From Chryseobacterium jejuense (GTDB lineage: Bacteria > Bacteroidota > Bacteroidia > Flavobacteriales > Weeksellaceae): a stretch of DNA of 64,000 bases. Below the pieces are notes generated by a model. The model did not search any database. It was not told the origin of the DNA and saw only the letters and a program-made list of their open reading frames with translations. Shown here piece by piece: positions 27,616 through 37,344 of the stretch; positions within the stretch are counted from its first letter, which is position 1; each line of letters opens with the position of its first letter. Both the position numbers and the translations under genes were made by a program. The stretch is from contig NZ_FNEG01000004.1 in NCBI RefSeq assembly GCF_900100075.1, forward strand, positions 124,001 to 188,000, in the 5' to 3' direction.

Positions 27616-30501
27616 TTACCGTTTGATAACTTTTACTGTTTTTACAAAGTCATTAACAGCATTTATTTTAACCAGATAAACCCCTGATACAAATCCGGAA
27701 GCATCAATTGTTCCTTTTGTATCATTAATTGCTTTTGTAAGAACCAGCTGTCCTGCTGCATTGTAAACCGTTACAAAAAGAATCTTTTGATCGTATGAGA
27801 TCGTCAGAATATCTTTTACAGGGTTTGGATAGACATTCAGCTGATTTGTTTTTGCTGAAATTTCCTGAACTGCTAAGCTACTTGTAGAGCAAACAATAGG
27901 TGTAAAAATTGTTTTTTGAATGCTTGTACCATCTCCCACCTGACCATAAGAATTATAACCACAACCTGATAAAAAGCCATTGGTATTAATAACAAATGTA
28001 TTAAACATCCCTGCTATAAAACTTTGTACATTAGTAGCTGATCCAATAAGTGTAGGTACATGTCTGTTAGTTGTTGTTCCATCTCCTAATTCCCCAAGGA
28101 TATTATCTCCCCATGCCCATAGTGTTCCGTTTGTTTTCAGTCCTATTGAATGTTCAAAACCGGCTTCAATGCTCTGCCAATCTGTTGCAGTTCCAATTTG
28201 TGTTGGAATGTATTTATCAATAGTAGTTCCATCTCCTAATGGCCCAAATTCATTTCTACCCCATGCCCATAGTGTTCCATCGGTTTTAATTCCTACTGAA
28301 TGTAAACTTCCGGCAGCAATATCTTTCCAATTCGTAGCTGTCCCGATTAGTGTTGGAGTCGTTTTTTCAATGGTAGTTCCATCTCCTAGTTGCCCACTCT
28401 GATTATCTCCCCAAGCCCAAAGTGTTCCGTTTGATTTTATAGCAAAAGTACTCACCCCACCAGATGTAATCATTTTCCAATTATTTTCTGTTCCGATTTG
28501 GATTGGGACAGTTTTATTGATGGTTGTATTATCTCCTAATTGTCCAGTCTGATTATATCCCCAAGCCCAAAGTGTTCCATTTGATTTTATAGCTAATGTA
28601 TAATCTATTCCTGTAGCAATACTAATCCAGTCTGTTGCTGTTCCGATTTGTGTAGGAATAGTTCTGTCCGTTGTTGTTCCATCTCCTAATTGACCATAAC
28701 TATTTCTACCCCACGCCCATAATGTTCCATCAGCTTTGAGTCCTACTGAATGAAAATAGCCCGCAGCAACATTTTTCCAATTTGTAGTCGATCCAATTTG
28801 TATTGGAGTATTTTTTGAATTTGTTGTACCATCTCCCAATTGGCCAAAATTGTTACGTCCCCACGTCCAAAGTGTTCCGTCTGTTTTGATGCCTAATGAA
28901 TGAAAATATCCCGAATTCACACTTTGCCAGCAGCCTGTTGCATTTGTAGGAAGTGTAGTAAAGGAGCCTCCCTGCACCCAATCACTCTGACTGGATCCGC
29001 AATGAGAAGCCACCCACCAATAATAAGTAGTGTTAGATAATAAATTTGATAAATTTGCTGTTGCAGAAAGAGTAGATGCCTCTATACCACCAACAATTGA
29101 ATTCGTACTATAGAGATATACATAACCTCCATTAGGAACCGGAGTGGACGCTGCCCAACCAATGGTAGCCATTGTAGAAGTAATACCAGTTGTTGAAAAT
29201 TGTGTTGGAATAGTACAATTTGAAGGGCAACCAATATCAGCAAATGTATTTCTTGAATTGTTTGTATCATCCCCTAATTGTCCATAATTATTTGCTCCAC
29301 AAACTTTTAAAAAGCCATCATCCTTTTTTACGAGAATATGATGGTCTCCGGCAGAAATTTGCATATTGTCTGTAGAGGAGCCTATTTGGGTAGGTGCTGT
29401 AATAATAGATGTAGTTGATCCAGTTCCCAATCTTCCTTGGGCATTTTGCCCCCAGGCCCAAAGGGTTCCGTCTGCTTTGCTTGCAAAAGAAAAAAATAAT
29501 CCGGCAGATATATTGAGCCAATTGGTTTCCAATCCTAGTTGTGTTGGGATATTTCTATCAGTAGTCGTTCCGTCACCTAATTGTCCAAATTCATTTACAC
29601 CCCACGTCCATAACGTCCCATCTGTTTTGAGTCCTAACGAATGTTGATTTCCTGCATCAACACTTTTCCAGTTAGTCGCTGTTCCGATTTGAGTAGGGAC
29701 ACCTTTATCATTTGTAGTTCCATCTCCCAGTTGACCATAGAAATTTCCACCCCAAGCCCAAAGAGTTCCATTTGATTTGATAGCTAATGTATAATTAGCT
29801 CCTGTAGCAATACTTACCCAATCTGTTGCTGTTCCGATTTGAGTTGGTGTATTTCTATCAGTATTAGTTCCATCTCCTAGTTGTCCATTGAAGTTACGTC
29901 CCCATGCCCAAAGGGTTCCATCTGTTTTTATAGCTAACGTATGAGAACTTCTGGTGCTAATACTTTGCCAGTTGGTTGCTATTCCGATTTGAACTGGGGA
30001 ACTTCTATCAATAGTAGTTCCATCACCTAGTTCTCCATAAGTATTCATTCCCCATGACCATAACGTACCGTCTGTTTTGATGGCCACTGTATAATTAGAT
30101 GCACCATCTATTTTCAACCAATTATTGGCCGTTCCTATTTGGATAGGAACATTTCTTCCAACCGTAGTTCCATCCCCTAATTGCCCATACATATTATTTC
30201 CCCATGCCCACAATGTTCCGTCTGTCTTTATTCCTGCTGAATGTCCACTTCCTGCACTAAAACTTTGCCAGCAGCCTATTATAGTTGTGGAAAATGTAGT
30301 AAGAAAACCTTCGGGAGTAGAGCTATCCTGGCTCAATCCATCAATAAGTTTGGGTATCTTGTTCGTTTTGGGTTGAAGTGTAACATCATGATCGATAGAA
30401 TCCGATCCATTGGTTTTGAAATTTTTAATATACAGACCTCCTGCAAAAGCCATAATACTGAATAGGCCTGTTAAGACAATCATTAATAATTTTTTCTTCA
30501 T
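27616..30501 (-). CDS. RCC1-repeat T9SS surface protein, two propellers
   Basis: A 961-residue paralogue of the gene at 23082. A signal peptide (MKKKLLMIVLTGLFSIMAFAGG) is followed by a short spacer, then propeller 1 (about 75-425), an FN3-like linker (about 427-520), propeller 2 (about 522-880), and a T9SS sorting domain (about 889-961) nearly identical in DNA to those of its two neighbours. It looks like a shorter version of the 1350-residue protein with one propeller and one linker missing. It has a promoter about 70 bp upstream. Confidence 0.93.
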   Translation of the reverse strand: MKKKLLMIVLTGLFSIMAFAGGLYIKNFKTNGSDSIDHDVTLQPKTNKIPKLIDGLSQDSSTPEGFLTTFSTTIIGCWQSFSAGSGHSAGIKTDGTLWAWGNNMYGQLGDGTTVGRNVPIQIGTANNWLKIDGASNYTVAIKTDGTLWSWGMNTYGELGDGTTIDRSSPVQIGIATNWQSISTRSSHTLAIKTDGTLWAWGRNFNGQLGDGTNTDRNTPTQIGTATDWVSIATGANYTLAIKSNGTLWAWGGNFYGQLGDGTTNDKGVPTQIGTATNWKSVDAGNQHSLGLKTDGTLWTWGVNEFGQLGDGTTTDRNIPTQLGLETNWLNISAGLFFSFASKADGTLWAWGQNAQGRLGTGSTTSIITAPTQIGSSTDNMQISAGDHHILVKKDDGFLKVCGANNYGQLGDDTNNSRNTFADIGCPSNCTIPTQFSTTGITSTMATIGWAASTPVPNGGYVYLYSTNSIVGGIEASTLSATANLSNLLSNTTYYWWVASHCGSSQSDWVQGGSFTTLPTNATGCWQSVNSGYFHSLGIKTDGTLWTWGRNNFGQLGDGTTNSKNTPIQIGSTTNWKNVAAGYFHSVGLKADGTLWAWGRNSYGQLGDGTTTDRTIPTQIGTATDWISIATGIDYTLAIKSNGTLWAWGYNQTGQLGDNTTINKTVPIQIGTENNWKMITSGGVSTFAIKSNGTLWAWGDNQSGQLGDGTTIEKTTPTLIGTATNWKDIAAGSLHSVGIKTDGTLWAWGRNEFGPLGDGTTIDKYIPTQIGTATDWQSIEAGFEHSIGLKTNGTLWAWGDNILGELGDGTTTNRHVPTLIGSATNVQSFIAGMFNTFVINTNGFLSGCGYNSYGQVGDGTSIQKTIFTPIVCSTSSLAVQEISAKTNQLNVYPNPVKDILTISYDQKILFVTVYNAAGQLVLTKAINDTKGTIDASGFVSGVYLVKINAVNDFVKTVKVIKR

Positions 30502-30569
30502 GATATTGTAAATTAGTTTTTAATGACAACAACACGATCATTCATTATGCTTTTATGTGTTGTTCGACA

Positions 30570-30599
30570 CAAAAATATATCTTTATTATGGGATATCAA
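30570..30599 (-). promoter_or_regulatory. Bacteroidota-type promoter
   Basis: Read on the - strand: TTG, 19 nt, TATTTTTG. It lies about 70 bp before the start at 30501. Same spacing and similar intervening sequence as the promoter at 27453-27482. Confidence 0.7.
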
Positions 30600-30723
30600 A
30601 TAGTCAGCAAATAATCAAAATTTCACTTCTATATTAGTGCTAAAAACATTGAAAAAAGTTAATTATATTATTAAAATAAATGACAATAATACAGCCTTTC
30701 ATGGGATAAATAGAATATAAAAA

Positions 30724-30753
30724 TAGCGCCACTTAAAAATAAGTGACGCTATC
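30724..30753 (-). terminator. Terminator of the third RCC1 gene
   Basis: ATAGCGCCACTT and AAGTGACGCTAT, 12-bp stem with the same + strand mismatch as the hairpin at 22990 (a G-U pair in - strand RNA). 60 bp after the gene stop. Confidence 0.8.
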
Positions 30754-30812
30754 TATTCGGAAAAGATTTAGGTTACCAAGTTTTTAAACCTTACTATCGG
30801 TAACCATTGAAT

Positions 30813-33800
30813 TTATCGTTTGATAACTTTTACTGTTTTTACAAAGTCATTAACAGCATTTATTTTAACTAAATAAACCCCTGATACAAATCCGGAAGCA
30901 TCTATTGTTCCTTTTATATCATTAATTGCTTTTGTAAGAACCAGCTGTCCTGCTGCATTGTAAACCGTTACAAAAAGAATCTTCTGATCGTATGAGATTG
31001 TAAGAATATCCTGTACCGGGTTTGGATAGACTTTCAGCTTATCTTCTTTTGCTGAAACTTCTGTAACCGCTAAATTGCTTGTAGGACAGGCAACAGGTAC
31101 AAAAATCGGCTTATCAATATTTGTTCCATCCCCTATCTGTCCGTATTCATTACGGCCAGTGGCGGATAAAAATCCATTGTTATTGATAGTAAGTCTAGTA
31201 TATGGTCCTGCTGAAACCATTTTTCTATCAGTAGCTGTACCTATTTGTGTTGGAATAAGTCTGCTAGTTTTAGTTCCATCGCCTAACTGTCCATAAGTAT
31301 TTCTACCCCATGCCCATAATGTTCCATCTGTTTTAATTCCTACAGAAGAATTAAAACGATTAGTAGCTACACTCTTCCAGTCTATTGCTGTTCCAATTTG
31401 TGTCGGAACGCTTTTAAGGGTTGTGGTTCCATCGCCTAATTGACCTTCGTAATTATCTCCCCAAACCCATAATGTTCCATCTGTTTTCATTCCTACAGAA
31501 TGAAAAGATCCAGCACTCACAGTTTTCCAATCTGTAGCAGTTCCGATTTGAATAGGGGTTGATACAACTGATCCTGAAGATGAAGTTCCATCACCTAATC
31601 TTCCATAACCATTGCTTCCCCAGCCCCATAGTGTTCCGTTTATTTTGATGGCAAGAGTATGTTGTATCCCTGCTGTGACCATTTTCCAATCATTGGCTGT
31701 ACCAATTTGTACAGGTACAGTTTTACGGATGATGGTACCATCTCCTAATTGACTAGTTCCATTATATCCCCAGCCCCATAATGTACCATTTGATTTTATT
31801 CCTAATGTGTACGAATTTCCAACAGAAATGCTCACCCAGTCTGTTGCTGTTCCAATTTGCACCGGACTATGACTGGAAGCTGTAGTTCCATTACCCAATT
31901 GCCCCTCTGAATTAGCTCCCCATGTCCATAACGTCCCATCTGTTTTGAGAGCAGCAGAATGCTCGTCTCCTGCAAAGACTTTCAGCCAATTATTTCCGGT
32001 TCCGATTTGTGTTGGAGTATTTCTTGAGACTGCAGTTCCGTCACCCAGTTTACCATTAGCATTATCACCCCATGCCCATAGTGTTCCATCTGTTTTAATT
32101 CCTACCGAATAAAAAGAACCTGAGCTTACACTTTCCCAACAGCCTGTTGCAGAAGTAGGAAGTGTAGTAAAAGAACCACCCTGTATCCAATTATCCTGGC
32201 TGTATCCACAACTAGATGCCACCCACCAATAGTAAGTGGTATTAGGCAGTAAATTGGTCAAATTGGCTGCCGTATTAGATGTCTTTCCCTCTATTCCCCC
32301 AATAACTGGGTTTGTACTATAAAGATATGAATAGCCACCACTAGGAATAGGATCTACTCCCGTCCAACTAAGGGCAGCTGTTGTAGAAGTGATATTAGAA
32401 GACTGCAATTGGCCTGGAGGGTTGCAAGTTGGAGGACAAGCAACAGGAATAAAAATCTTTCTGTCAATCAATGTACCATCTCCTAGCTGGCCAAAGAAAT
32501 TAGCACCACAGGCTGATAAAAGTCCATCATTACTTAGAATAAGACGATTAAGCCTCTTTGCTGAAATGATATTTCTGTCAGTAGCCGTTCCTATTTGAGT
32601 TGGGCTCAATTTATCAACTTTAGTTCCATCACCTAATTGTCCATTATAATTACTGCCCCATGCCCAGAAGGTTCCATTTGTTTTAATTCCCGCTGAGGAA
32701 TCGGATTTGTCTGCAGTAACAGTTCTCCAATCAGTAGCCGTTCCTATTTGTATTGGAGTGGTTCTATTAGTAGTGGATCCATCTCCCAGTTGACCAGCAT
32801 CATTTTGCCCCCATGCCCATAATGTTCCATTTGTTTTCAATGCGACAGAATGATGCCATCCTCCGCCAGCGCTTTTCCAATCAGTTGCAGTACCAATTTG
32901 TACCGGAGTATTTCTATTTATTTGGGTTCCATCTCCCAGCTGGCTTTTATCATTAAGCCCCCAAGTCCACAATGTTCCATCTGTTTTGATTGCAATATTA
33001 TGATACTGTCCACAGACAACACTTTGCCAGTTATTGTCTGTTCCAACTTGTGTTGGGGTTATTTTTGAAACGTTAGTTCCATCTCCCAGCTGACCATTGC
33101 TATTATTTCCCCAAGCCCAAAGGGTACCGTTAGACTTTAAAGCTACTGTATAAACAAAACCTCCTGTAACACTTACCCAGTCTGTTTCTGTTCCTACCTG
33201 TGTTGGAACAGTTTTGCTAATTTTAGTACCATCACCAAATTGTCCCTCTGAATTTGTTCCCCAAGCCCAAAGAGTTCCATTTGATTTTATGGCAAATGTT
33301 GTGTTTTCTCCAGTACCAATAATTGCCCAGTCTTTGTCAGCACCAATTTGGTTTGGAGTAACTCTATCGATTCTGGTTCCATCTCCTAGCTGGCCAGAAT
33401 TGTTACCTCCCCAAGTCCATAATGTTCCATCCGTCTTGATTCCTACTGAATGAATATCTCCTGCTAACACTGTTTTCCAGCATCCCGTAGAAGTTGCAGG
33501 AAGTGTTTTGAAGGACCCTCCGGATATCCAGCTTCCTCTACTGGTTCCACAATGAGAAGCTACCCACCAATAGTAAGTCGTATTAGGTAACAGACTGCTT
33601 AAATTTGCTACTGTAGAGTTTGTAGTAACTCCATCTATACCTCCAACAATTGGATTTGTACTATAAAAATACAAATACCCTCCATTGGGAGCTGGCGTTG
33701 ATCCTATCCACTTAATAGTAGCTGCTGAAGAGGTAATATTAGTGGTTGAAAATTGTGTTGGAGGAGCACAGTTTGAAGGACATTCAATAGAAATAAAGCT

Positions 33801-35594
33801 ACTTTTATGACCAATTGTTCCGTCTCCTAATTCTCCAGAAGCATTTCGTCCACAAACTCTTAAAGCACCACTTGTATTTGTTTCCAGAACATGATAAGTC
33901 CCCGCAGCGATCAATTTACTTGCTGACAAAGAACCTACTTGTACAGGGGATTGGGATCCTGGAATTTGTCCTAATGTTCCATTTACAGCTGATCCCCAGC
34001 TCCAAAGAGTACCATCTGTTTTATTTGCAAAAGTAAAATTACCTCCAGCAGATATATTTTGCCAGTTGGACGCTGTTCCGATTTGTGTAGGAATATTTTT
34101 ATACACATTGGTTCCATCACCTACCTGTCCAGAAGTATTATAACCCCATGCCCAAAGGGTTCCGTCTGTTTTAAGTGCTACAGAGTGCATATTCCCAACA
34201 TCTATACTTTGCCAATTCGCATCTGCCCCAATTTGTGTTGGAGTGTATTTCTCTAATGTAGTCCCATCACCTAGCTGACCGGTACTATTATATCCCCATG
34301 CCCAAAGGGTGCCATTTGTTTTAATAGCAAGAGTATGTGATAAACCTGTTTGTACATTTTGCCAATTCGTTGCTGTTCCTATTTGTGTTGGGACAGTTTT
34401 AGGTGAAATTGTTCCATCTCCCAACTGCCCATAATAATTATGTCCCCAGCCCCAAAGCGTACCATCTGTTTTGATCGCAATTGAAGAATAAAGTCCAGCA
34501 CTAATACTTTGCCAGTTTGTTCCTGTTCCTATCTGAGTTGGAGTAAATCTATTCATTTTAGTTCCATCCCCTAATTGGCCATACTCATTTTTACCCCAAG
34601 CCCATAAAGTTCCATCTGCTTTAATCGCTAAAGCATGAGAACTTCCAGCAGCTATTTTCACCCAATTATTTGCTGTTCCTATTTGAATAGGAACATTTGT
34701 TGAAATTGAGGTTCCATCTCCCAATTGTCCATTCTGGTTATTACCCCATGCCCATAGTGTTCCATCTGTTTTTATTCCTAATGAATATTCACCTCCTGCA
34801 CTCAAACTTTGCCAACAACCTGTAGGTATTGGAGTTTCTACATTAATAACATTTTTAAAAGCTGGTCCCCACGCTCCCGTATTATCTTTAATACGAATGT
34901 TGAAAACGTGCAAACCACTAGAAGGTAAAGCAATACCTGTTTTAATCAGTTGCTCATAAGTACTGTTGAAATTTCCATCAGCAGCTAATACCGGGGTACC
35001 GTTTCCTTCTCCCGGATCGGTATCCCAGAAATATTCGGCCTGCGAAAGAGAAATCACATTTGATGTTACAGGTTGCTGAACATCAATAACATTGCTAAAA
35101 GCTGGTCCCCACACCCCTGTATTATCTTTGATACGGATGGAGAATTTGTGTAAGCCATTACCTGGCGTAACAATATCTGTTTTGATAAGTTGCTCAAAAA
35201 CACTGTTGAAACTTCCATCTGCAGCTAATACCGGAGTACCGTTTCCATTTCCAGGATCGGTATCCCAAAAATATTCGGCCTGAGAAAGAGAAATCACATT
35301 TGATGTTACAGGTTGCTGAACATCAATAACATTGGTGAAAACTGGTCCCCAAACGCCCGTATTGTCTTTGATACGGACAGAGAATTTGTGTAAGCCATTA
35401 CCTGGTGTAGCAATATCTGTTTTAATAAGTTGCTCGAAAACACTGTTGAAACTTCCATCCGCAGCTAATACCGCGGTTCCGTTTCCTGTTCCGGGATCGG
35501 TATCCCAGAAATATTCGGCCTGGCTTACAAATACTTGTGCCGGGCACAGTATTACCATAAGCAAGGCTATTATACTATAGATATAATTTTTCAT
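30813..35594 (-). CDS. RCC1-repeat T9SS surface protein, largest (1593 aa)
   Basis: A signal peptide is followed by three nearly identical 80-residue repeats ([24 protein letters not shown] ... VWGPxFxNVIDVQ, about residues 24-256), a domain not seen in the other two RCC1 genes. Then come propeller 1 (about 257-605), FN3 linker (607-700), propeller 2 (705-1050), linker (1055-1150), propeller 3 (1152-1515) and the T9SS sorting domain (1522-1593). The repeat DNA at about 34843-35560 is homogenised, a sign of recent amplification. It starts 19 bp after the stop of the beta-helix gene, so the two form an operon. Confidence 0.93.
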   Translation of the reverse strand: MKNYIYSIIALLMVILCPAQVFVSQAEYFWDTDPGTGNGTAVLAADGSFNSVFEQLIKTDIATPGNGLHKFSVRIKDNTGVWGPVFTNVIDVQQPVTSNVISLSQAEYFWDTDPGNGNGTPVLAADGSFNSVFEQLIKTDIVTPGNGLHKFSIRIKDNTGVWGPAFSNVIDVQQPVTSNVISLSQAEYFWDTDPGEGNGTPVLAADGNFNSTYEQLIKTGIALPSSGLHVFNIRIKDNTGAWGPAFKNVINVETPIPTGCWQSLSAGGEYSLGIKTDGTLWAWGNNQNGQLGDGTSISTNVPIQIGTANNWVKIAAGSSHALAIKADGTLWAWGKNEYGQLGDGTKMNRFTPTQIGTGTNWQSISAGLYSSIAIKTDGTLWGWGHNYYGQLGDGTISPKTVPTQIGTATNWQNVQTGLSHTLAIKTNGTLWAWGYNSTGQLGDGTTLEKYTPTQIGADANWQSIDVGNMHSVALKTDGTLWAWGYNTSGQVGDGTNVYKNIPTQIGTASNWQNISAGGNFTFANKTDGTLWSWGSAVNGTLGQIPGSQSPVQVGSLSASKLIAAGTYHVLETNTSGALRVCGRNASGELGDGTIGHKSSFISIECPSNCAPPTQFSTTNITSSAATIKWIGSTPAPNGGYLYFYSTNPIVGGIDGVTTNSTVANLSSLLPNTTYYWWVASHCGTSRGSWISGGSFKTLPATSTGCWKTVLAGDIHSVGIKTDGTLWTWGGNNSGQLGDGTRIDRVTPNQIGADKDWAIIGTGENTTFAIKSNGTLWAWGTNSEGQFGDGTKISKTVPTQVGTETDWVSVTGGFVYTVALKSNGTLWAWGNNSNGQLGDGTNVSKITPTQVGTDNNWQSVVCGQYHNIAIKTDGTLWTWGLNDKSQLGDGTQINRNTPVQIGTATDWKSAGGGWHHSVALKTNGTLWAWGQNDAGQLGDGSTTNRTTPIQIGTATDWRTVTADKSDSSAGIKTNGTFWAWGSNYNGQLGDGTKVDKLSPTQIGTATDRNIISAKRLNRLILSNDGLLSACGANFFGQLGDGTLIDRKIFIPVACPPTCNPPGQLQSSNITSTTAALSWTGVDPIPSGGYSYLYSTNPVIGGIEGKTSNTAANLTNLLPNTTYYWWVASSCGYSQDNWIQGGSFTTLPTSATGCWESVSSGSFYSVGIKTDGTLWAWGDNANGKLGDGTAVSRNTPTQIGTGNNWLKVFAGDEHSAALKTDGTLWTWGANSEGQLGNGTTASSHSPVQIGTATDWVSISVGNSYTLGIKSNGTLWGWGYNGTSQLGDGTIIRKTVPVQIGTANDWKMVTAGIQHTLAIKINGTLWGWGSNGYGRLGDGTSSSGSVVSTPIQIGTATDWKTVSAGSFHSVGMKTDGTLWVWGDNYEGQLGDGTTTLKSVPTQIGTAIDWKSVATNRFNSSVGIKTDGTLWAWGRNTYGQLGDGTKTSRLIPTQIGTATDRKMVSAGPYTRLTINNNGFLSATGRNEYGQIGDGTNIDKPIFVPVACPTSNLAVTEVSAKEDKLKVYPNPVQDILTISYDQKILFVTVYNAAGQLVLTKAINDIKGTIDASGFVSGVYLVKINAVNDFVKTVKVIKR

Positions 35595-35613
35595 ATTGTT
35601 ATATCATTAGAAA

Positions 35614-36801
35614 TTATTTAGAAAAACCAGATCCGTTGATATTCAAAGTACCGCCACTGATAGTTCTTGGAGTTGCTAAATAATTTACCTGAGGTTTATT
35701 ACCAACATTTACCGGCCAATAATTAGCCCAGCTGTTAGAACCTCCATAGTGCCCTGCATCATTTCTGGTTAAATCTAAATCTGTGTATTTTACATCAGGA
35801 TTTCCTGCATTTACATTCATTCCGGTTACCGTGTAGGCTGTATTGCTAAAATTCATATTCACAGATCCTGAATTGTTACTTTGGGTCATAGTTCCATCGA
35901 TTACAAAAGGATTGGTAGATAGATTGTAACTGGCTGTTATATTAACATTAGTACTGTTATTACTAATACAAGAATTAGTTTGCCCTATCACAAAAGAGAT
36001 AGCATTGTTCATAATGGCAATATTTCCCGTACTTGTACTATTATTCATGCTAATCCATAAAGGAGCCACATCACCAGCACTTGTGTCATAGATCGTATTA
36101 TTAATTATTTCATTAGAACCTCCTGTTTTAATCCCATGCACAGATATACGGCTGCAAAAATTATTATACAATTTAAAATCATAAAAAGGTTGTGTATAAG
36201 ACATTACATTCTCAACGATATTACCATAAACCTCAACATCAGACGTCGCCATGTAAGACTCCTGTAGATTAGAATTAGAGCGTATAGTAATAAACTGTGC
36301 TTTATTAGCTGTAGCTCTTCCGTGAGAAAAATTGAGGGCTCCCCTAACAATACATCCTGAGATATTTGTGGTTACATTGGATTGGTTAGCATACACATTA
36401 TTCAAATCACAATTCCAAAGGTTGATGGTGGTTCTTCCTCCGGACGCAGGTCCGTTAACCGTTACATCATTGATTGTATAATTCCCCGAAGTCAAGTTAC
36501 TGATGGTTATCACTCTTCCTGCAGCCGGATTGATGGTAATGGTTCCTTTAATGAAATACCTGCTATAATTGGTTTCGGAAACAAAAGTAAGTGATTTGTT
36601 GATGATGAGGTTTTCTGTATAAGCATCTCCATTGGCTTTGGGCTGAATGATGATTCTATCTCCATCTGAAGCTGCAGTAATAGCTGCACTTACCGTAGAA
36701 TAAGCTCCACCGGTTCCGCTGTTTCTAACATATAAATCGGCTGCAAAAGCCATAGTACTTGATAAGCCTGCGAAGGCAATGATTAGTAGTTTTTTTGTCA
36801 T
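35614..36801 (-). CDS. Secreted right-handed beta-helix protein
   Basis: 395 residues from the ATG at 36801, which starts a clean signal peptide (MTKKLLIIAFAGLSSTMAFAA). The frame is open to 36858 but the extra 19 residues are not signal-like. The mature part has the pectate-lyase-superfamily pattern: DGDRIIIQPKANGDAYTENLIINKSLTF and many N-rich turns (NNTIYDT, NNAISFVI). It lacks the T9SS sorting domain that its operon partner has. Possibly carbohydrate-binding or a structural surface protein. Confidence 0.8.
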   Translation of the reverse strand: MTKKLLIIAFAGLSSTMAFAADLYVRNSGTGGAYSTVSAAITAASDGDRIIIQPKANGDAYTENLIINKSLTFVSETNYSRYFIKGTITINPAAGRVITISNLTSGNYTINDVTVNGPASGGRTTINLWNCDLNNVYANQSNVTTNISGCIVRGALNFSHGRATANKAQFITIRSNSNLQESYMATSDVEVYGNIVENVMSYTQPFYDFKLYNNFCSRISVHGIKTGGSNEIINNTIYDTSAGDVAPLWISMNNSTSTGNIAIMNNAISFVIGQTNSCISNNSTNVNITASYNLSTNPFVIDGTMTQSNNSGSVNMNFSNTAYTVTGMNVNAGNPDVKYTDLDLTRNDAGHYGGSNSWANYWPVNVGNKPQVNYLATPRTISGGTLNINGSGFSK

Positions 36802-37139
36802 GATCGTATAAAAATTGATTGGTTTATTATTAAATTCTTTGATTTTCAGCCTCCTCAAACAGTCCCAAAAGCATTACTTTTCTCCAAATCAATAGCGAAA
36901 TACCTAATTATTGGGGTATCTCTTTTTTGATTTGAAAAAATAATCTGGTAGTCCTATTGATAAAATACGACTTGATGCTACAGGCACTGTGAGGACTTAG
37001 TAAGATTTACATTGTTGGACACAATGTGTTATGATGAATTCGTACAATGAGTGTGTTCATGGTTTAATTAGTTTTCAGGTTTAGGTTTTTAGTTTTTTAA
37101 TTGACAACAAGATCTATTATGATTTTATATCGTCGAATG

Positions 37140-37169
37140 CAAAAGTATATTTTTATTATGGATCATGAA
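37140..37169 (-). promoter_or_regulatory. Bacteroidota-type promoter (weak -33)
   Basis: Read on the - strand: TTC (consensus TTG), 19 nt, TACTTTTG. It lies about 340 bp before the start at 36801. The following leader shares segments (TGGTTTAATTAGTTTTCAGG type) with the leader of the 27134 gene, so both leaders derive from one duplicated block. The 36802-37344 gap otherwise shows nothing but the hairpin at 37247. Confidence 0.55.
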
Positions 37170-37246
37170 ATAGCTGAATAAAAAATAACTGTAAGATCTT
37201 TGTTTGGTAAAATTGTATTGTCTTTGTAGAAATACGTCTTAAAAAA

Positions 37247-37287
37247 GTAATGCTCAGCAAAAATCTTCGATTTTTGCTGAGCATTAC
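37247..37287. terminator. Perfect 19-bp hairpin terminator of kup
   Basis: GTAATGCTCAGCAAAAATC pairs with GATTTTTGCTGAGCATTAC across a TTC loop, with an A-run before it on the + strand (a U-run for the leftward transcript). 57 bp after the kup stop at 37345. Confidence 0.9.
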
Positions 37288-37344
37288 ATTGAATTATAGT
37301 TAGAAAAACAGTACTGAATGTGATAGAAACATCAGCAGCCTATA

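Noticed and set aside
23755..35580. Many rightward open frames within the RCC1 genes
   Set aside because: They are the complement of repeated RCC1 codons (recurring VVPSPNCP-type strings) and have no signal or family.
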